This document shows, in pieces, positions 1-6,234 of a DNA stretch of 11,428 nt. A model generated the notes under the pieces. That model was given only the letters and a program-made list of their open reading frames with translations. It was not told where the DNA came from and did not search any database. Source of the DNA: Bacteroidales bacterium (GTDB taxonomy: Bacteria; Bacteroidota; Bacteroidia; Bacteroidales; JAAUTT01); NCBI GenBank assembly GCA_025350365.1, contig JANXXY010000463.1, positions 1-11,428 of the forward strand, in the 5' to 3' direction. A program made the position numbers and the translations under genes. Position 1 is the stretch's first letter. Each line of letters begins with the position of its first letter.

Positions 1-155
1 AAAGTTCGGCTTTGATCAGAGTTTTTAACATACTTAAACTCGGTTTCGGGTTTTATTTTCTGGGCAATAGCATTTGTTGTAAATATGGAAATAGCTACCA
101 GACAGGCTAACATACCCAATTTTCGATATTTATATGGTTGCATTTTAACAGACAT
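1..155 (-). CDS. N-terminus of an exported protein, cut by window edge
   Basis: The first 51 codons of a minus-strand gene are visible; the rest lies left of position 1. The start is ATG at 155, or an in-frame ATG at 143. The N-terminus has basic residues (KMQPYKYRK), then a hydrophobic stretch (GMLACLVAISIF), then TTNAIAQ, a typical Sec signal peptide with cleavage near AIA-Q. The visible mature part (KIKPETEFKYVKNSDQSRT) has no cysteine or heme motif and I do not recognise the family. It begins 23 nt after the stop of the NrfD-like gene, so it is very probably the next cistron of the same operon. By position it could be a catalytic or accessory periplasmic subunit, but nothing visible proves that. 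The gene is real; its function is unknown. Confidence 0.7.
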   Translation of the reverse strand, partial: MSVKMQPYKYRKLGMLACLVAISIFTTNAIAQKIKPETEFKYVKNSDQSRT

Positions 156-178
156 TTTAAATTGTTCAAATAAATTGC

Positions 179-1495
179 TCAAATGTTATCTTCGGTATTG
201 ACTTCCGGTTCGGTCATCTCCGAAATGGAAATTATCGGTATCAGTTTGGAAAACAACATCAATAGTATAGCAAAAACGGCAATACCTGCAGCCGAAAGAG
301 ACCATTCCACCCAAGTGGATGAATAATGAATCCATGCGGGCCGGTAATCCTGAATAGGTAGATACGGCATTTCCAAGGTTGGAATTACAATCAAAAATCG
401 ATTTACCCAAAGTGCTAACAATGTGATAATAGCGGCAAAAAAGATGCTATTAATGGTTCGAAATTTAGGAATACCTATGATAATAATAGGAATTAAAATT
501 CCTGCATAGTTTGCGAAAATAAACAACCAGAAAAAGTCCGAAAAGAGTTTGTCGATTAGCTGAGCGTCCATTTTTTGCGATCCATACCATTTGGTCAAAT
601 AATCGGCAAATGTAAAATAGCCATAAAAGGCACCTATTATAAGCAGAATATAACCAACATAGCTAAAGTGTTTCAGGGTAATGTATTTTTCCAGGTGGTA
701 TATCTTTCTGAAAAGCCACATGATTATGATCATCAGTCCGGTACCGGAATAAACGGCCGCTATTACGAAATATGGACCAAATATTGTACTGTGCCAGCCG
801 GGCTGCAATGTTACACCGAATATCCATGCTAATACGGAGTATACAATAATGGCAATGGCAATAATCATCGCTGCCATGATATTTCGCGCTTGTTCCAGAT
901 GTTTGCGTTGAGCAATTGTATTACGATAACCCATGGCAAGAAAAGTGTAAATCTTTTTCTTCCATTTCGGCACGTTTAATTCGGCGCTATCTCTTAAAAG
1001 AGCAAGGTCTTGTAAAACTGAAAGATATAAAAAAAGGATACATCCGAACAAATCAGTAGTAATGGCTATCACGTCCCAGGTAATGGGGGATTGTATTCGG
1101 GGATAAAGAACGAGAAAATACAGACGATCCAACCTTCCAACACAAAAGAAGATGTAAAAAGGACCGATCAGAAGAGAGATTACTGTAATTAATTCAGCAA
1201 TTCGGATGATAGGTTTTCGCCATTCCGATTTAAAAAGGTGTAATACCCCCGAAATAAGAGCTCCGGCATAACTGAGCCCCATAAAGAAAATAAAATTAAC
1301 AATATAAATTCCCCAAACAACATTGTCGCGCATACCTGTAACAATATGTCCCTCTGAAATTTGACGATCCAATCCAAAAATTCCAAGGAGAAAAATCATT
1401 ATAAATATCAGCAAAACTATCCACCATGTCAGGCTGGTTTTTTCAATTTCAGGAGTGAAATCTTTAAGTAATGATTTTGAATCGAATGTATTCAT
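179..1495 (-). CDS. NrfD/PsrC-type integral membrane quinone-interacting subunit
   Basis: Membrane subunit that in the NrfD/PsrC/ActC family exchanges electrons between the quinone pool and a periplasmic iron-sulfur partner. The protein is about 438 residues with some ten hydrophobic helices, beginning WWIVLLIFIMIF and ending near AAGIAVFAILLMLF. That is the long ten-helix form rather than the eight-helix PsrC form. Recognisable family segments are GMRDNVVWGIYI in helix 2, PRIQSPITWD before helix 4, and HSTIFGPYFVIAAVYSG in helix 6, which resembles ActC of alternative complex III. I chose ATG 1495 (MNTFDSK) over the in-frame ATG 1537: it is preceded by AAAGGAAAA, whereas the upstream start has no such site and lies close to the repeat array. 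The gene upstream encodes its likely ferredoxin partner. No cytoplasmic ATP-binding or transporter motifs are seen. Family assignment is solid; the substrate of the complex is unknown. Confidence 0.88.
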   Translation of the reverse strand: MNTFDSKSLLKDFTPEIEKTSLTWWIVLLIFIMIFLLGIFGLDRQISEGHIVTGMRDNVVWGIYIVNFIFFMGLSYAGALISGVLHLFKSEWRKPIIRIAELITVISLLIGPFYIFFCVGRLDRLYFLVLYPRIQSPITWDVIAITTDLFGCILFLYLSVLQDLALLRDSAELNVPKWKKKIYTFLAMGYRNTIAQRKHLEQARNIMAAMIIAIAIIVYSVLAWIFGVTLQPGWHSTIFGPYFVIAAVYSGTGLMIIIMWLFRKIYHLEKYITLKHFSYVGYILLIIGAFYGYFTFADYLTKWYGSQKMDAQLIDKLFSDFFWLFIFANYAGILIPIIIIGIPKFRTINSIFFAAIITLLALWVNRFLIVIPTLEMPYLPIQDYRPAWIHYSSTWVEWSLSAAGIAVFAILLMLFSKLIPIISISEMTEPEVNTEDNI

Positions 1496-1558
1496 AAAAT
1501 GTAATTTTCCTTTGCTGTATGAATTTATTAACTTCATTAACTACTTAATCTACTATTT

Positions 1559-1750
1559 ACTTCAATTTACTTCAATTTTATTTCTATTTATTTCTTTTTA
1601 TTTCTATTTTATTTCTATTTATTTCTATTTACTTCAATTTACTTCAATTTATTTCTATTTATTTCAATTTACTTCAATTTATTTCAATTTATTTCAATTT
1701 ATTTCAATTTACTTCAATTTATTTCTATTTATTTCTATTTATTTCAATTT
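1559..1750. repeat. Tandem array of nineteen 10-bp units, G-free on plus strand
   Basis: I count nineteen consecutive units of consensus AYTTCWATTT. Seventeen are exactly 10 bp; two near the left end carry one extra T. Three forms recur: ACTTCAATTT, ATTTCAATTT and ATTTCTATTT, in mixed order, so the array grew by several duplications. The rightmost unit (1741-1750) lies inside the ferredoxin gene: it encodes its last three residues (KLK) and the first base of its stop. The rest of the array fills the gap before the NrfD-like gene. The wider interval 1522-1759 has no G on the plus strand, so the minus-strand transcript has no C there. The 10-bp period places AATTT tracts close to once per helical turn, which predicts curved DNA. 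Confidence 0.95.
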
Positions 1751-2719
1751 CTTAACATTGTTTAAACTTTTCACATACTCCACATCTTTGTATCGCGATT
1801 TATTTTCTTCATCGAGATTTTCCAGTCCGCGTTCAACAGGAAACATTCGATTGGTTGGGGGAAGGTAAAATACACTAGGAACCGTTCCTAAGGTCTCAAG
1901 ATAACGATATCCGCTTCGATCTTTCATTATCTCACTAAATCTCACGGTTTCATCGCCATTTGTAATGGTGTCTTCCAGTATATTTCCAAAATAAATGACT
2001 CCCATCGGGCATGCAGTAACGCATCGTGGTAATTCATTGTTTCGTAGTTTATCGGCACAGAAAACGCATTTTCCAACTGTACCCTCTTTGGCCGGGACGT
2101 TTAATTCTGGTGAATAGTCCTTTTCTTCCAATCGCTGATGCTCGGGTGCTTTCCAATTGAATACCCTTGCAGAATAGGGGCAACCTGTCATACAGAATTT
2201 GCAGCCTATGCACCTGTCGGTGTCAACTAAAACAATCCCATCAGTACGTTTATATGTTGCGCCAACGGGACATACGCTTACGCACATAGGGTTGTCGCAA
2301 TGAAAACATGGACGTGGAAACCAATATGGAGCAGTTTGTGGGCCGTCCTGAAGAAGATAGATTCTCATCCACTCCTGATCTTTAGCGAGATCATGACCTT
2401 CCTGACAAGCTTCGGTGCATTTTCTGGCATTTTTGCATTTTGCAAGATCGATAACCATAACAAATTTACGGCCGGGTAACCCTGCGATGGCTTCCTTGGT
2501 AGTGGCTAATTGAGAACCTTTCACTTCTTTCAAATTAGCCCTGTTAACTTCAAGTACCTTTCCATCAGGCGTTAGCACCTTAACCATATCCTGCGGCATG
2601 GTGTGTTCTTCGGCACATGATTGTATAATAGGCGATACCGCCAAAGCGCCGGTACCGAATAGCAATCCATCTTTTAAAAAACGTCTTCTCGATGACTTTT
2701 TTGATTCGTCATTCTTCAT
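1739..2719 (-). CDS. Tat-exported four-cluster ferredoxin subunit (PsrB/NrfC/DmsB-like)
   Basis: Electron-transfer subunit expected to carry electrons between the NrfD-like membrane protein and a periplasmic redox enzyme. A twin-arginine signal is visible (SSRRRFLKDG, residues 9-18), followed by a hydrophobic stretch and IIQSCAEE (31-38). Cys35 may be a lipobox cysteine, so the protein could be a Tat lipoprotein. Three cysteine groups are complete: C138/141/146/150, C170/173/176/180 and C218/221/233/237. The first is CKNARKCTEAC (95-105) with Ala98 where the second cysteine is expected, so that cluster may be [3Fe-4S] or use another ligand. CPVGAT and CPYSAR after clusters are typical of the family. 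It is 326 residues, longer than E. coli DmsB (about 205), mainly through the N-terminal segment and a C-terminal extension after residue 245. The NrfD-like partner follows downstream across the repeat array. Confidence 0.92.
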   Translation of the reverse strand: MKNDESKKSSRRRFLKDGLLFGTGALAVSPIIQSCAEEHTMPQDMVKVLTPDGKVLEVNRANLKEVKGSQLATTKEAIAGLPGRKFVMVIDLAKCKNARKCTEACQEGHDLAKDQEWMRIYLLQDGPQTAPYWFPRPCFHCDNPMCVSVCPVGATYKRTDGIVLVDTDRCIGCKFCMTGCPYSARVFNWKAPEHQRLEEKDYSPELNVPAKEGTVGKCVFCADKLRNNELPRCVTACPMGVIYFGNILEDTITNGDETVRFSEIMKDRSGYRYLETLGTVPSVFYLPPTNRMFPVERGLENLDEENKSRYKDVEYVKSLNNVKKLK

Positions 2720-2847
2720 ATATCAATTTGTTAAGATCAACAATTAGCTCACAATTCTGCAATTCAACTTACTTTAATAATGTTGATAAATTATAAGATG
2801 TGTAATTTAGGGAAACTACAAAAAACAAAATATGAAGGTAGTAGATT

Positions 2848-2879
2848 AAAAAATGCGGACAATTTTGTAATTGCCCGCA
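2848..2879 (-). terminator. Intrinsic terminator after the DUF5777-like gene
   Basis: On the minus strand, just past the stop of the barrel gene, a hairpin has arms TGCGG/CCGCA and CAATT/AATTG. These are separated by one A/C mismatch and close on a 4-nt loop. It is followed in the minus direction by six T residues (A2848-2853 on the plus strand). This is a good rho-independent terminator for leftward transcription. It should end or attenuate transcripts of the cytochrome-barrel pair before the ferredoxin/NrfD genes. In the plus direction the hairpin is followed by A residues, not T, so it should act one way only. Confidence 0.75.
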
Positions 2880-2887
2880 AAAAAAAA

Positions 2888-3748
2888 TTAGAATCTTACG
2901 GTTATATTAAAACCAAAAATAAATTCCTTTTTCGAAATGTCGTTGGTATTATAAACAAGATTCTGCTGACCAATAATTCCCTGGTAGTTAGATACAAAAA
3001 TCTGAAATGCATGAGTGGCAGTACCTATTTCCAAACCAATTCCAAGATTTGGTTTTGCAGTTGTTCCGGAAGTAAGAGGTTGATCGTATTCAAAAATAAT
3101 CGATTTCGAATCAGAAAATTTCGCACGTCCGCCAAACGAAATTCCATAATTTATATTTTTATGAAGTGTATCAACGGCGTTTACATACGCAAATTGGGGT
3201 GTCAATTGCAAAGAAAGTACATCGTTAAACTTTCTGGCAAAAATAACCTCGGTGAGGTAGGAAAATCTATGAATATCCCGGTAATTCTCTTGTGGATAGA
3301 AGAATTCCTTTGAACGAGCATCCACAACCACGTTTCCATAGTAACTGATAGACAATGGAATACTTCCCGACCGGTTTTGTCTCAATAATGCAATTTTCCA
3401 GTTCAAATCCTGTAGTTTGTTGTACCTGGTGGTTCCAAAGCCAATGGCAATTCTATCGGTAATTCCATAGGTTAAAGCCAAACGTGTGTTTGCATCACCA
3501 TAAATACCAAAAAGATCACTAACACTATTCTGTTTATCGATTGAGCCAAAGCGATGTTGAATATTCAATTCTAACGATTTAGCAACGGGGCTCATAATAG
3601 TAGGAATATCAATCAATAATCCAGTTGAAAAAGTTGATCTTACGGGGAGTTTTCCAGTATCTTCCTCCTTATCCTGACCAAAACTCCAAATCGAACATGA
3701 AATAAAAGCTAAAATCAATAAACTGCGGCTTAAAAGCATTTTTGTCAT
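2888..3748 (-). CDS. DUF5777-like outer-membrane beta-barrel protein
   Basis: A 286-residue secreted protein. The N-terminus MTKMLLSRSLLILAFISCSIWSFGQ is a Sec signal peptide ending in the FGQ cleavage context common in Bacteroidota. The mature part is built of alternating short amphipathic strands (for example ALTYGITDRIAIGFGTTR and LSLQLTPQFAYVNA) and ends in a terminal phenylalanine (NITVRF), as expected for outer-membrane barrels. The run FSTGLLIDIPTIMSPVAKSLELNIQHRFG resembles the start of the DUF5777 family, which from memory often sits next to c-type cytochrome genes. Here it starts 38 nt after the cytochrome lipoprotein stop, so the two are probably cotranscribed. Its function is not established; a role in the outer membrane tied to the electron-transfer module is inferred from context. 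No CxxCH is present, so it is not itself a cytochrome. An alternative start is Met4. Confidence 0.8.
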   Translation of the reverse strand: MTKMLLSRSLLILAFISCSIWSFGQDKEEDTGKLPVRSTFSTGLLIDIPTIMSPVAKSLELNIQHRFGSIDKQNSVSDLFGIYGDANTRLALTYGITDRIAIGFGTTRYNKLQDLNWKIALLRQNRSGSIPLSISYYGNVVVDARSKEFFYPQENYRDIHRFSYLTEVIFARKFNDVLSLQLTPQFAYVNAVDTLHKNINYGISFGGRAKFSDSKSIIFEYDQPLTSGTTAKPNLGIGLEIGTATHAFQIFVSNYQGIIGQQNLVYNTNDISKKEFIFGFNITVRF

Positions 3749-3786
3749 ATTATATTTTTTTAATATTCTATTAATTGATTAGGTTA

Positions 3787-4152
3787 TTAATTATTCTTCG
3801 CGCCTTGAGTTATCCATTGAATAATTTTCAACTTTTCAACAGGACTAACTTGTTTATGAGATCCACCATTGGTAACATGAACATAAAATTTACTTTGAGA
3901 TGGAAGTGCAATATCTATGTAACCCCCGTCGGTTAAAGACTTGTAAGGGTTAGTACTTAAGTCGGGTTGGTGTAGCGCAGGGTGACAATCTTTACATATA
4001 CTAAAAATAGGTTTAATGTCTGCTGAAAACCTTATGCTATCCACTCCTATTACAATTGGAGGAGGAATCAAGGTAACTTTTTCGCAGGAATAGAGAAGAA
4101 TAAAGCCCAAAACCAACATTAAAAAACTAATCACACATTTCTGTTTTTGCAT
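3787..4152 (-). CDS. Small monoheme c-type cytochrome lipoprotein
   Basis: A 121-residue protein whose signal peptide ends in the lipobox LLYSC (Cys23), so it should be lipid-anchored outside the cytoplasm. One heme c motif, CKDCH (residues 53-57), follows SADIKPIFSI, matching Bacteroidota cytochromes of the form 'I-x-P-I-F-x-x-x-C-x-x-C-H'. The C-terminus (EKLKIIQWITQGAKNN) is the usual final helix of these small cytochromes. The mature protein has no methionine, so the common His/Met ligation is impossible. His61, His92 or His99 could be the distal ligand, which predicts low potential. It is the first gene of the leftward unit and is divergent from the Fnr-like regulator. Likely role: electron carrier for the respiratory module. 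Confidence 0.85.
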   Translation of the reverse strand: MQKQKCVISFLMLVLGFILLYSCEKVTLIPPPIVIGVDSIRFSADIKPIFSICKDCHPALHQPDLSTNPYKSLTDGGYIDIALPSQSKFYVHVTNGGSHKQVSPVEKLKIIQWITQGAKNN

Positions 4153-4210
4153 ATAATGATCTCCTTTTACGTGTCAATTAAATATGTAAATTACTAAAAA
4201 ACTGAATGGT

Positions 4211-4245
4211 CAAAGATACTTTATTCGTTTTTTCTAATGCTACAA
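4211..4245 (-). promoter_or_regulatory. Candidate leftward promoter of the cytochrome gene
   Basis: The minus strand reads TATCTTTG at 4218-4211, an exact match to the Bacteroidota -7 element TAnnTTTG. A TTG at 4245-4243 lies upstream, 24 bp away, slightly long for the -33 element. A transcript would start near 4204 and leave a leader of about 50 nt before ATG 4152. This rests on motif matching only. Confidence 0.45.
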
Positions 4246-4292
4246 TTAATTGCTTCATATTTTCATTAAAAGATGGTTTTAAATCAGTATTA

Positions 4293-4310
4293 TTACGATA
4301 TAAATCGTTA
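4293..4310. promoter_or_regulatory. Candidate Fnr-family operator
   Basis: TTACGATATAAATCGTTA is an imperfect 18-bp palindrome with arms ACGAT and ATCGT around four bases (ATAA). It has the same GAT-N4-ATC core and spacing as the FNR box TTGAT-N4-ATCAA. It lies between the divergent regulator (4402) and cytochrome (4152) genes, about 90 bp from the regulator start and 140 bp from the cytochrome start. The adjacent gene encodes an Fnr-like protein that keeps the Arg contacting the core G. Autoregulation and control of the respiratory genes are inferred. Confidence 0.5.
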
Positions 4311-4337
4311 AATTTAATGCACTAAATCATTTTTTAG

Positions 4338-4382
4338 TAAATTTGCAATAAAGATATAAGTATACATTTATCTCTATATTTG
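4338..4382 (+). promoter_or_regulatory. Two candidate promoters of the Fnr-like regulator
   Basis: Two exact matches to TAnnTTTG occur on the plus strand: TAAATTTG at 4338-4345 and TATATTTG at 4375-4382. Neither has a clear TTTG at the expected -33 distance. The first would give a leader of about 50 nt and put the palindrome centre near -50. The second would give a leader of about 12 nt. Which one is used cannot be told from sequence. Confidence 0.4.
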
Positions 4383-4401
4383 TTTCGCAAAAAAGCATTG
4401 T

Positions 4402-5106
4402 ATGACTTTGTTCACTAAATCAGTTAACTGTACCAATTGTAACCAGTGTAATCATAAAGCTCCTATCTTTAAGATGTTAAATGAAGAAGAATTAGCTATT
4501 CTGAATCAAAACAGGTATGAAGTTGGCTTTAAAACGGGGGAAAATATCCTAAAACAAGGCACAGCTTCGTCTCATTTAATTATGTTAACCGCAGGTATCG
4601 CTAAAATGTATATTGAAGGTTTAGATAATAAAAATCTGATACTTGAATTGATATTGCCATGGAAAATATATGGCGGACCCGGTATATATGTTGATAACAG
4701 ATATCATTATTCAATTACAGCCATTGAACCTTGCACGGTATGTTTTATAGACACACAGAATATTAAGGCTTTATTGCGAACGAATGGCGATTTTACTGAA
4801 GCGTTTGTCGGCAATTGCAGTTTCAGTAGCGTGCGAACATTTGAACGATTGGTAAGCCTGACACAAAAACAAATGCACGGTCGAATTGCCGATATTTTAA
4901 TTTATCTGTGTAAAGAAATTTATCAATCGGACACTTTTGAATTGTCCTTATCACGTCAGGATATCGGAGACCTCTCGGGTATGACCAAAGATAGTGCGAT
5001 AAGAATTCTTAAAGAGTTTGAAAACGAAGGTATTATCAAGGTTGAAGGAAAAAAAATAGGATTGTTAAATAAAGAATTATTACCGGAAATTTCTATCAGA
5101 GGATAA
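4402..5106 (+). CDS. Fnr-type Crp/Fnr family transcription regulator, probable Fe-S sensor
   Basis: A 234-residue regulator. An N-terminal segment carries C10, C13 and C16 (CTNCNQC). A cyclic-nucleotide-binding-like beta-roll follows (about 25-130), then a dimerisation helix (about 132-165) and a winged HTH (about 167-225). SRQDIGDLSGMTKDSAIRIL (184-203) aligns directly with SRQEIGDYLGLTVETISRLL of E. coli FNR. The recognition positions become Asp197 (for Glu209), Ile200 (for Ser212) and Arg201 (for Arg213). TVCFIDTQNIKALL places Cys114 opposite FNR Cys122, so three N-terminal cysteines plus Cys114 could hold an oxygen-sensitive [4Fe-4S] cluster; the spacing CxxCxxC differs from FNR CxxCx5C. 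It is divergent from the cytochrome gene with an Fnr-like palindrome between. Other possibilities are an NO sensor or an HcpR-type regulator. Family assignment is very secure; the signal is inferred. Confidence 0.93.
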   Translation: MTLFTKSVNCTNCNQCNHKAPIFKMLNEEELAILNQNRYEVGFKTGENILKQGTASSHLIMLTAGIAKMYIEGLDNKNLILELILPWKIYGGPGIYVDNRYHYSITAIEPCTVCFIDTQNIKALLRTNGDFTEAFVGNCSFSSVRTFERLVSLTQKQMHGRIADILIYLCKEIYQSDTFELSLSRQDIGDLSGMTKDSAIRILKEFENEGIIKVEGKKIGLLNKELLPEISIRG

Positions 5107-5142
5107 AGGTTATTTGAAACGAGAATTATGATTTTTAAATCA

Positions 5143-5273
5143 ATGTCGTTTTGCTATGGCTGAAAGCCTAAAACAATTTAGCATGGGGCATCGCCCTATG
5201 TCAATAGGAATTGTCGTTTACCAAGCCCTGAAAGGGCGTAATATTGCGCCCTTTCGGCTTAACTAAACGACAT
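5143..5273. repeat. 131-bp palindromic REP/MITE-like intergenic element
   Basis: The element starts ATGTCGTTT (5143-5151) and ends with the inverse AAACGACAT (5265-5273). A third copy of TGTCGTTT lies inside at 5212-5219 in direct orientation. Inside are several hairpins: GGCT-GAA-AGCC (5158-5168), CATGGGGC-ATC-GCCCTATG (5182-5200), flanked by ACAATT/AATTGT, and a long one at 5223-5260. That last hairpin has 9-bp arms GAAAGGGCG/CGCCCTTTC and outer arms AAGCC/GGCTT. No target-site duplication is evident and no transposase is present. No T-run follows the last hairpin, so it is not a standard terminator, though it may stabilise the regulator mRNA. The rest of the gap 5107-5385 shows nothing I can name. 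Confidence 0.7.
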
Positions 5274-5385
5274 GAAGTTAAGAATTTAGACCTAATACCA
5301 GGATTAAAAAACGTTATGAAATTATAATTAACACATCAGAGCCTATATGCCAGAACTTAGAACCAGCTGCCACCAGCTACTTTGT

Positions 5386-6234
5386 TTAAAATACAAGCAT
5401 ATATCCTTTCCCCTTCAATGTGTCGGTTTGCTCAGCCTGTTTTAGTTTTTTCAGGATAGGTTTGCGCGGAGTTTCAGGCTCCGGGCGATCAAAAGTATCC
5501 GTTCTTTGGGGTTTCCGGGAAACAGGGGTTAACAAGCGATTGTTTGTATATTGCATCATCCAGTCATATAGGCTCTGATCGGCATATTGCCGATGAATAT
5601 CATGACCTTTGCCCTTTAAAACAGTGTATTTCGGATTTCCACCACATTTACGCAGTGCTTTTACCATTTCGTTAGATCGTCTGATGGGCACGATGGAATC
5701 TTGATTGCCATGAAATACCCAAATAGGAACATCCCTGATGGCGCATACATCCTGAGGTTTTCCGCCTCCACAAAGCGGCATAAGCGTTGCAAACCGGTTT
5801 GGATATTTTATTCCCAAATCCCAGGTGCCAAAACCTCCCATACTCATCCCTGTAAGATAAATACGGGTTGAATCGATATGATATTTTGAGCATAGTTCCT
5901 TATAAAACGGCTCGAACCAGTTTTCGGTGGTCCAGTTTTTACCCGAGGGACATTGGGGCGATACCACAATGGCATTAAATTTCATACCCTGATCGATAAA
6001 AAATGGAATTCCATATCTTTTAACTTTATTGAGATTATTACCACCTGCTGATTTCCCGTGAAGGTAAATAATAAGTGGCCAGTTCTTTTGTTGAATTGAA
6101 TCGTAGCCTTCAGGGATATATATCAAATAGTGATAATTGGGTGTCGGCTTTTGTTTAGATTTACCTGGTTTGCCTGCGTGAAGTTGGATTAATACACAAG
6201 TAATGGCAATTAACAACGAAACATAATTCTTCAT
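5386..6234 (-). CDS. Secreted alpha/beta-hydrolase, esterase of the CE1/prolyl-oligopeptidase-like type
   Basis: A 282-residue hydrolase with an N-terminal signal peptide (MKNYVSLLIAITCVLIQLHA), so it acts in the periplasm or outside. The fold markers are in order: oxyanion region YLHGKSAGGN (58-67), nucleophile elbow GMSMGG with Ser131, acid Asp179 in HGNQDSIVP, and His211 in KGKGHD. The segment SMGGFGTWDLGIKYPNRFA is typical of predicted phospholipase/carboxylesterase and feruloyl/acetyl-xylan esterase-like proteins. The substrate is probably an ester on a polysaccharide or small lipid, but this cannot be fixed. A basic and proline-rich tail (about 238-282) follows the catalytic domain and ends GYMLVF; it is unusual for the family. 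It is divergent from the beta-propeller gene with 115 bp between. ATG 6234 leads straight into the signal peptide, which supports that start. Confidence 0.87.
   Translation of the reverse strand: MKNYVSLLIAITCVLIQLHAGKPGKSKQKPTPNYHYLIYIPEGYDSIQQKNWPLIIYLHGKSAGGNNLNKVKRYGIPFFIDQGMKFNAIVVSPQCPSGKNWTTENWFEPFYKELCSKYHIDSTRIYLTGMSMGGFGTWDLGIKYPNRFATLMPLCGGGKPQDVCAIRDVPIWVFHGNQDSIVPIRRSNEMVKALRKCGGNPKYTVLKGKGHDIHRQYADQSLYDWMMQYTNNRLLTPVSRKPQRTDTFDRPEPETPRKPILKKLKQAEQTDTLKGKGYMLVF

Noticed and set aside
1559..1750. CRISPR array
   Set aside because: The 10-bp units are directly contiguous with no spacers, and no cas genes are present.
1455..1868. Plus-strand 137-residue ORF across the repeat array
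   Set aside because: It is open only because the G-free repeat has no stop on the plus strand; the product is a low-complexity F/Y/I/L/Q run overlapping two real genes.
2780..3313. Plus-strand 177-residue ORF
   Set aside because: It lies mostly antisense to the signal-peptide-bearing barrel gene, is Lys/Asn-rich and has no recognisable domain.
5223..5260. Rho-independent terminator of the Fnr-like gene
   Set aside because: The hairpin is strong but is followed by AACTAAAC, not T residues, and it is part of the larger repeat element.
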